A stretch of 64,000 nucleotides of DNA from the NCBI GenBank assembly GCA_022316685.1, contig JAKJHU010000039.1, positions 1,240,001-1,304,000 of the forward strand. Direction: 5' to 3'. Origin of the DNA: Progne subis subis. Its lineage: Eukaryota > Chordata > Aves > Passeriformes > Hirundinidae. The notes under the pieces are model-generated. The model was given only the letters and a program-made list of their open reading frames with translations. It did no database searches and was not told the origin of the DNA. Both the position numbers and the translations under genes were made by a program. Positions 58,376-64,000 of this stretch are shown piece by piece. Every line of letters begins with the position of its first letter. Positions within the stretch are counted from its first letter, which is position 1.

Positions 58376-60517
58376 TTCCAGCACTCCTGGCATAGGTTTG
58401 AATGTTTTGTGGTCCTTTTTCATCTAAATTCTTACGACAAGGCTGCCTGGATCTGTGGCACTTTCTACTCAGTAACCCAAGGGATTCAATGGGTCCTGCA
58501 GTCCTCTGGGTTTTTTGCAGCAGGCTTGGCTGCTCAAGTAAAATCTGCTGTAAGTCACACACTCGAGGACTCCTTGCCTTGGCAGCCTCCACCACCATTC
58601 CATAAGTCCATGTAGTCTGGCATGAGCACCAAACCAGAGAGAGGCATGAAGAAATCAGGCTATAAGGCAGCTTCAGCACTGGTGACACAGCAACACTTGG
58701 CAGTGCTCTGCGTATTCTCAAGCGACAGACAGTCAAAGTGGCCTCCTAGACATATGACATATTCCCACCTCCTGCAGAACCAACCCTCATCTGTGGGAGT
58801 CTTTCACCTCTCTGCTGAAATCCAGTCTCCATTCCCACCCACAGATGACATTTTCGTAGCTTTCTCTCTGTTTTGGCTCCTTTGCACACTGCATTCACTC
58901 ACAACCATCTCAGGATTAATTGACTTTCACTGAAGAAGCCTGTTAAATTACAAAAGCTTTTGACCTCCAACCAGGTTTCCAAATAAGTGAATCTGATGAT
59001 TCATTTTGAGCATCATTATGATATTTCAGTGGAACTAAGTGCTGGGATTTTAGATGCTGTTCTATTTAGCTAATTGTATTTCTGTTAACTCAGTTCACAA
59101 TACAGTAAGGACTGGGGTTTATGCATATGAACTGATGTATTTAAGAGATTCACTGAAACGAGTGACTGACAGTTTGTGGGTAATTACCTGCTATTAGTTA
59201 ATTTTGGATTTTATAATGAGCAAACTGCAACTTACAGGGTATTACTTCCCTGCTGCTTGAAATATTGTGCAATATGTGGGAACAAAGGATTTAATTTAAA
59301 GAGAGCCATATCTTTCAAACCCCAGAACTAAATTACATTTTTTCCCTGAAGGCTTTTGGGTTTTAAAGAACAAATAATACTCAAAACATAGATCTATGCA
59401 CACTGCAGAGATTTTCTCTCTAAAAATTAGTAAGGTAATATTAAGAACAAACCAAGATATTACTAGGCCAAAACTAGTTTAAATTCTCTAAATTAAAATC
59501 TAACTATAGCCAGGTCACAAAGAATATGGATCAATAGATCAAATAGGTTAATGGTGGTGTCTTAGATAATCAAATTCTGAAATCACCGAACGAATGCATC
59601 AGCTAATCAAATCACATCACAAAGTTAACACACAGAATTGCTTTTCATCAATCCTCTGCCAGGAGATTGAAAGCGATGGCTGCTTTCCTTTGATCTGAAG
59701 CTGCACCTCGGTTCCCTTCTAGCACAGTGGCCACGGTGCAGCTGCTGTGGAACACAACATTCCAGGATGAATTTAAACCTGTAAACAAGCATTAAGAGAA
59801 AGCAGCCAGCTTCTTTCTTGTATCACATTGTTGTTACACAGACTCATACTCTGCTAGTCTTGCTTCTGATGCTGTATAAAAACCCCTGAACATTTAATGA
59901 AAGTCATTATCGTAACAGGCTGTTTGCTGAAGAACAATTCTTCACCCCCTCACTGGTTTCCAAAAGTCCTATCCAGGGAACTCTTAACAGCATTGGTTCC
60001 CACCACTTCAACCATATTGATACTCCACATATTTCTGTAGGGCAATGAACAAGGAAGTTTCTATCCTTCAAGGTTAAAGAAAGAGAGAAGGAGACTGAGG
60101 TTTGGAGGGTTTCTCTTTGCCATCTTGAAAGCTTTGATGCAGATGATTGCAGTTACTGGTACCAAACAGTGCAGTAGCTTGCCATGAAAACAAAAACTAG
60201 AAGTAAAATGAGATTACTTTTCTCACTTCTGGAGAAGTGTCCGAATCACCTGGTCTAAGGGCTCCCTGTACCCACACTGGGCAGAGAACAGTACCTCTAA
60301 AAAGGAGTCCATTGCATGTCTGCCAGCTGTGGGTTAGTGACAGAGTGGAATCCTCTCTGGACAGGCTAGGTGGGATGAATCTCAGCGTTTCAGAACTGAG
60401 CTGTTTGACTGATGCAGCCAAGGACAAATGTCTTAACTTCCCAAGAGAAGTGAACTGGAGATATTTTTCTGCTGATACCACTGTTGAATCATGAGAAAGT
60501 CCCTCTCCCTAATAAGC

Positions 60518-60533
60518 TTTTTTTTTTTTTTTT
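60518..60533. repeat. T16 homopolymer
   Basis: Sixteen uninterrupted T followed by A/T-rich sequence. Confidence 0.9.
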
Positions 60534-63500
60534 CCTATGAAGAATAAAAATAAATAAAAAATTATCATTATTATGGAATGGATTTCCACTTGCTAAAGGA
60601 TTTAGGAACCTTGTTATGTCAAGTCCAAGGACAGTATAGTGACTTCTGCATCCTAGAAAGAGCTGGTGTGATTTAATTCTCTTATAACATGCCTGCTTCT
60701 GGCTACCTTAGCCAGTGTTAAAACACATCTAAAACAAGCAAACCCATGGTAGCTTGGCACTTGCCTGTCAAAGCTTGGCCTGTCTCTCCACAGAGAACCC
60801 CAGTGACACTGTCAAAAGACCCCGCAGTGCTGTGAACATGACAAAAGCATTATTCAGCTGGGGTGAACAGAAAACAATGTTGAGTTTGCTCCTTTCTTTT
60901 CCTCTCTGAAGTAACAGTTGGACAGTACAGACAGCATGAACTTAATTTTAAAGGATCCCAGAATGTTCATGGCTGTGTCTCACAGCTGAACCACTGTTTT
61001 CCACTCCTCACCCAAATTCATATAGCCTACTAGCAGCTCTGAAAATAAATAAAACAACCTTCTCAAAATCTCATATGCATGTTCACACACCTCTTAACAA
61101 CCACCCTGTCACTGCACCTGAGAAAATAAAGGAAGTAGAAAAAGCCTCATCTGAATTAAGAGAGAATAAATTTTGTTCTCAAATTTTTTCAGTGTGTCAT
61201 TTAATTTATGTAAATTAAATTTTATCCAGATGCATTTGGATAGGAATTATTCCAGCTCAATTGCAAATAGACTGGAGTAACAGCTAATAAAGGAAACTTT
61301 TCCTGTTTCTTTCGAGTAGACTAACACCAGCCATGGACTAACACTGCTAGGAATTTAATGTAGCTTCCTGAATTGGCTACATATTTCTTAACCTTGGTAT
61401 TTACTTGTAACATCAACAGAACTGACACTGACAAAATTTAGAAGTTTCTGTCTTTTTCTCAGGTAAATTGTACGCTGAAGCTAAGAGATGAGATTTCTGA
61501 CTGCATGCTATATTATGTTTTCACATAATCCTTTATATACCGCCATTAAATATTCAGCAACTTTGTGCTGTTAGGCAAAGTACATTTTTATGCTTGGAAG
61601 TATGGCCAGTTGCATAAAATACTCTCTTAAATGCATATACTAGATCATTTTGGTTTCTTAATGCTGCCATTTTTTCCAGAAATGGGTACTGCTGGAAATA
61701 GCCTTCTTTCCAATTCTTCTGTTTAAACTTGTCCACATCATTCAGACACAGATTTATTTCGGGAGGGAGAGGCAGACCTAAGGGCTGAGAAGGACAGGAT
61801 GGGGAACTCCTCATTGCATGATGCTCCTGGAACTAGGCATCAGCCTAATCAAACCCAAACTTCAAATTCATGTTAACCCTTCCATTATGTAACAGCTTGT
61901 CTTTTTTCAAGCATGCTTCTAAGACAACCTGTGATCTCTATTCTCAGCAAATACTTCTGCAACATTATGTTTGTTTTCTGAAATGTAGATGCTGTTAGAG
62001 TATCTGTAACACAGGCTTTGAGTGTTTAGTGATTTCTACCCATAAACAAATGCAAATCACTTAGTCTCTGAAGCTTTCCTTGCTCAGTCTGGTCACAATT
62101 CTATTTTGCTATTGTCAATGGTAATTAATCTATCCTCATGAAGTCAGCAATTAATAGTCTATGCACTACTCAATGCTTTCCATTAATTTGAAAATTACCC
62201 CAATTCCACAGGTTTTGTGAAAAATAATAAAAATTTTACTTAATTTATTCTTTTATCAGCCACATCAAAGCCCTGTCATGCTACCAGAACTTCTTTTTAA
62301 GTAATTTTGATTATGGTAACCTAAAAATGAATATGCTTAGATGTTAGCATGTTCTGTGGTGTTGTCTTTTCCAGTATAAGATCTTACTGCTGACTCACCT
62401 GCTTCCATGTAAACTGCGTGTTTTTGCAATATTCTGCCACAAAGTGTAGCACAGGCTCTCTGACCGTTCCTAGTCACTTTCAAGCATTTTTGGTGGCAAG
62501 TTGCAGCACAGAATTCCACATTCATCCTTCTTCCCAGCCAAGAATTAACATTTATTTCTGTGTTGCAGTTTGTAGTGATCAGACACTTGGTGTTTTGATG
62601 CACCTTAGTGACTGACACAATTCCAATATCTATGGGATCACATACACAACAGCTGTAAATGCTATCTGACAAATCTACTAACATTTTTCTAAACCCTTCA
62701 CCCTTTTCTTTGCTGATGCATGCACAAAACTTCCTTGGCTGACTTTAAGAAGTCATGGTTGATGCTTTTATTCTCATATGACAGTGATATATATCAGATA
62801 ACCACAAGGAAATAGATGAGCAATAAAATAACCACAGTACAGAAATAAAAGAAGTGAATACATGTTCTCTAACACAGGGGAGAAAGAGAATCTGAGGTCA
62901 TTCAACAAGGTTAGAAGTATCGAATTATTAACAGATATCCAGTGAACCAGGAACTGGTGTATCTGTCTCTGTAATTAGCTGCTGGGTACACACCTTTCCA
63001 GAACCTTCTCTTAGGGAAGCTGCTGTGAGATTCTAAACCTTCATAGGAGGGAAAGGTTCTATTAGAGAAGAGAGGAATCAGTGACACGCTACGTAACATC
63101 ACTGGTGCCTCAGGTCTGGGAGATTTGAATGCTTAGTATTAAGTAGCACAGAGAACAAGAGGGAGTAAAGACATGAATATTTACTAAACAGAAATCATAA
63201 AATTCTCAATAATCATGCTGAAAAGACAAATTGTTCCATTAACAGAAGATTCCATATTTATGCGGGGATAAAAAGCCACAGTACATAAAGGCCATATAAG
63301 AATGTAAGAGCACTGCTTCCTCAGGAAGAAACAGCTTAAAAATCCAGAGCTTGAACTCAAAAGTTCTTAAACTGACTGGTGGTGCTTCTGCCATAAAAGT
63401 CATTGTAGAAAGTCACTGGAAGTATCTCAGTATGCAAAGAAAATTAATGACATTTTAAAAAGGGTAAAAGGAGAGCCAAATGATATGCTGGATCCTGATT

Positions 63501-64000
63501 AAAATCTTGAAGAAAATAATGGAAATATTGTTAATTAATGTTTGATTAATTAACAATAGAAATACAGATAAACACACAACGTTTCATGGAATACAAATTT
63601 GTTTTAAACCCACCTTAATCTTTGGAGACTATAATGGTGTTGTCCACATGAACATTTCTTATAGATCCTTGTGGTCTTCCCATCCCCTAAAGTTGCAGCA
63701 AACCCAACAATTTAAAACCACATCTGCAGTCAGTGATTTTAGGGACATACTCCACCAGCTTTACAAAACATGGCAAAGAAATTGCTTCTCAAATCTTTCG
63801 GGCTAAACTTATATGAAAACACATTCTTGATTACTTTGTGACTTTTCTTTTTAACAGCATTTATTAGTTCCCTTGTCGGTATTGCATTCTTTATGATCCA
63901 CTGTGGTACAAATATTAAAGATCATATAGGTCTCCAGGGAACAGACCAGGAAGAGTCAAGGTAGCAAGCTCCTGCCTTCCACAGTGATATTTAGAAACTT

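Larger units (their letters stand above)
43613..64000. other. Region upstream of LTK exon 2, probably intron 1
   Basis: 20.4 kb with no gene I can support. It should be intron 1 of LTK if exon 1 lies outside the window; I see no exon encoding Met plus signal peptide with a phase-1 donor and no CpG-rich promoter-like block. It contains A17, A20, A37 and T16 runs and two T/G-rich tracts. Two open segments with good splice signals (57408-57508 and 62399-62712, minus strand) are listed as findings. Much of 45-56 kb is A/T-rich and featureless. Confidence 0.6.

Overview
The window looks like bird genomic DNA: an intron-rich vertebrate gene with short exons, two fragments of CR1-type LINE repeats (one with the octamer-like 3' end seen in birds and other sauropsids), a likely LTR-like element and many simple A- or G/T-rich tracts. 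It contains no bacterial features. The species cannot be told from the sequence.

One gene accounts for the recognisable coding sequence. It is a leukocyte tyrosine kinase receptor gene (LTK, sister of ALK) on the minus strand. Exons matching ALK exons 2 to 24 were located between 43612 and 513 (23 exons, about 3.1 kb of coding sequence, about 1040 residues). The 5' exon with the signal peptide was not found and is probably right of 64000. The exons with the kinase catalytic loop, activation loop, C-lobe and tail lie left of position 1. Reading from high to low coordinates the protein runs: N-terminal linker (exon 2), MAM-like domain 1 (exons 3-5), LDL-receptor class A-like module (exon 6), MAM domain 2 (exons 7-10), linker (exon 11), TNF-like/glycine-rich domain (exons 12-17), EGF-like module (exons 17-18), transmembrane helix (exon 19), juxtamembrane segment with an NPNY motif (exon 20), and kinase N-lobe to hinge and beyond (exons 21-24). 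Intron phases agree at every junction from exon 2 to exon 23.

The assignment to LTK rather than ALK rests on LTK-type signatures in the glycine-rich domain and kinase hinge, and on compact introns. Unlike human LTK, which lacks the MAM and LDLa modules, this gene keeps the full ALK-like ectodomain. The exon 24 homologue carries one base too many for the frame set by exon 23. Taken literally, that frame break would stop translation shortly after the hinge.

By region: 1-13.5 kb holds closely spaced exons 24-12 (introns 0.5-2.2 kb, one CR1 fragment). 13.5-28.6 kb holds exons 11-7 in longer introns, with an LTR-like antisense promoter structure and a perfect 19-bp inverted repeat. 28.6-43.6 kb holds exons 6-2, with a decayed coding-like tract in intron 4 and a CR1 fragment in intron 2. 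43.6-64 kb shows no gene I can support and is probably intron 1; it contains A37 and T/G-rich tracts.
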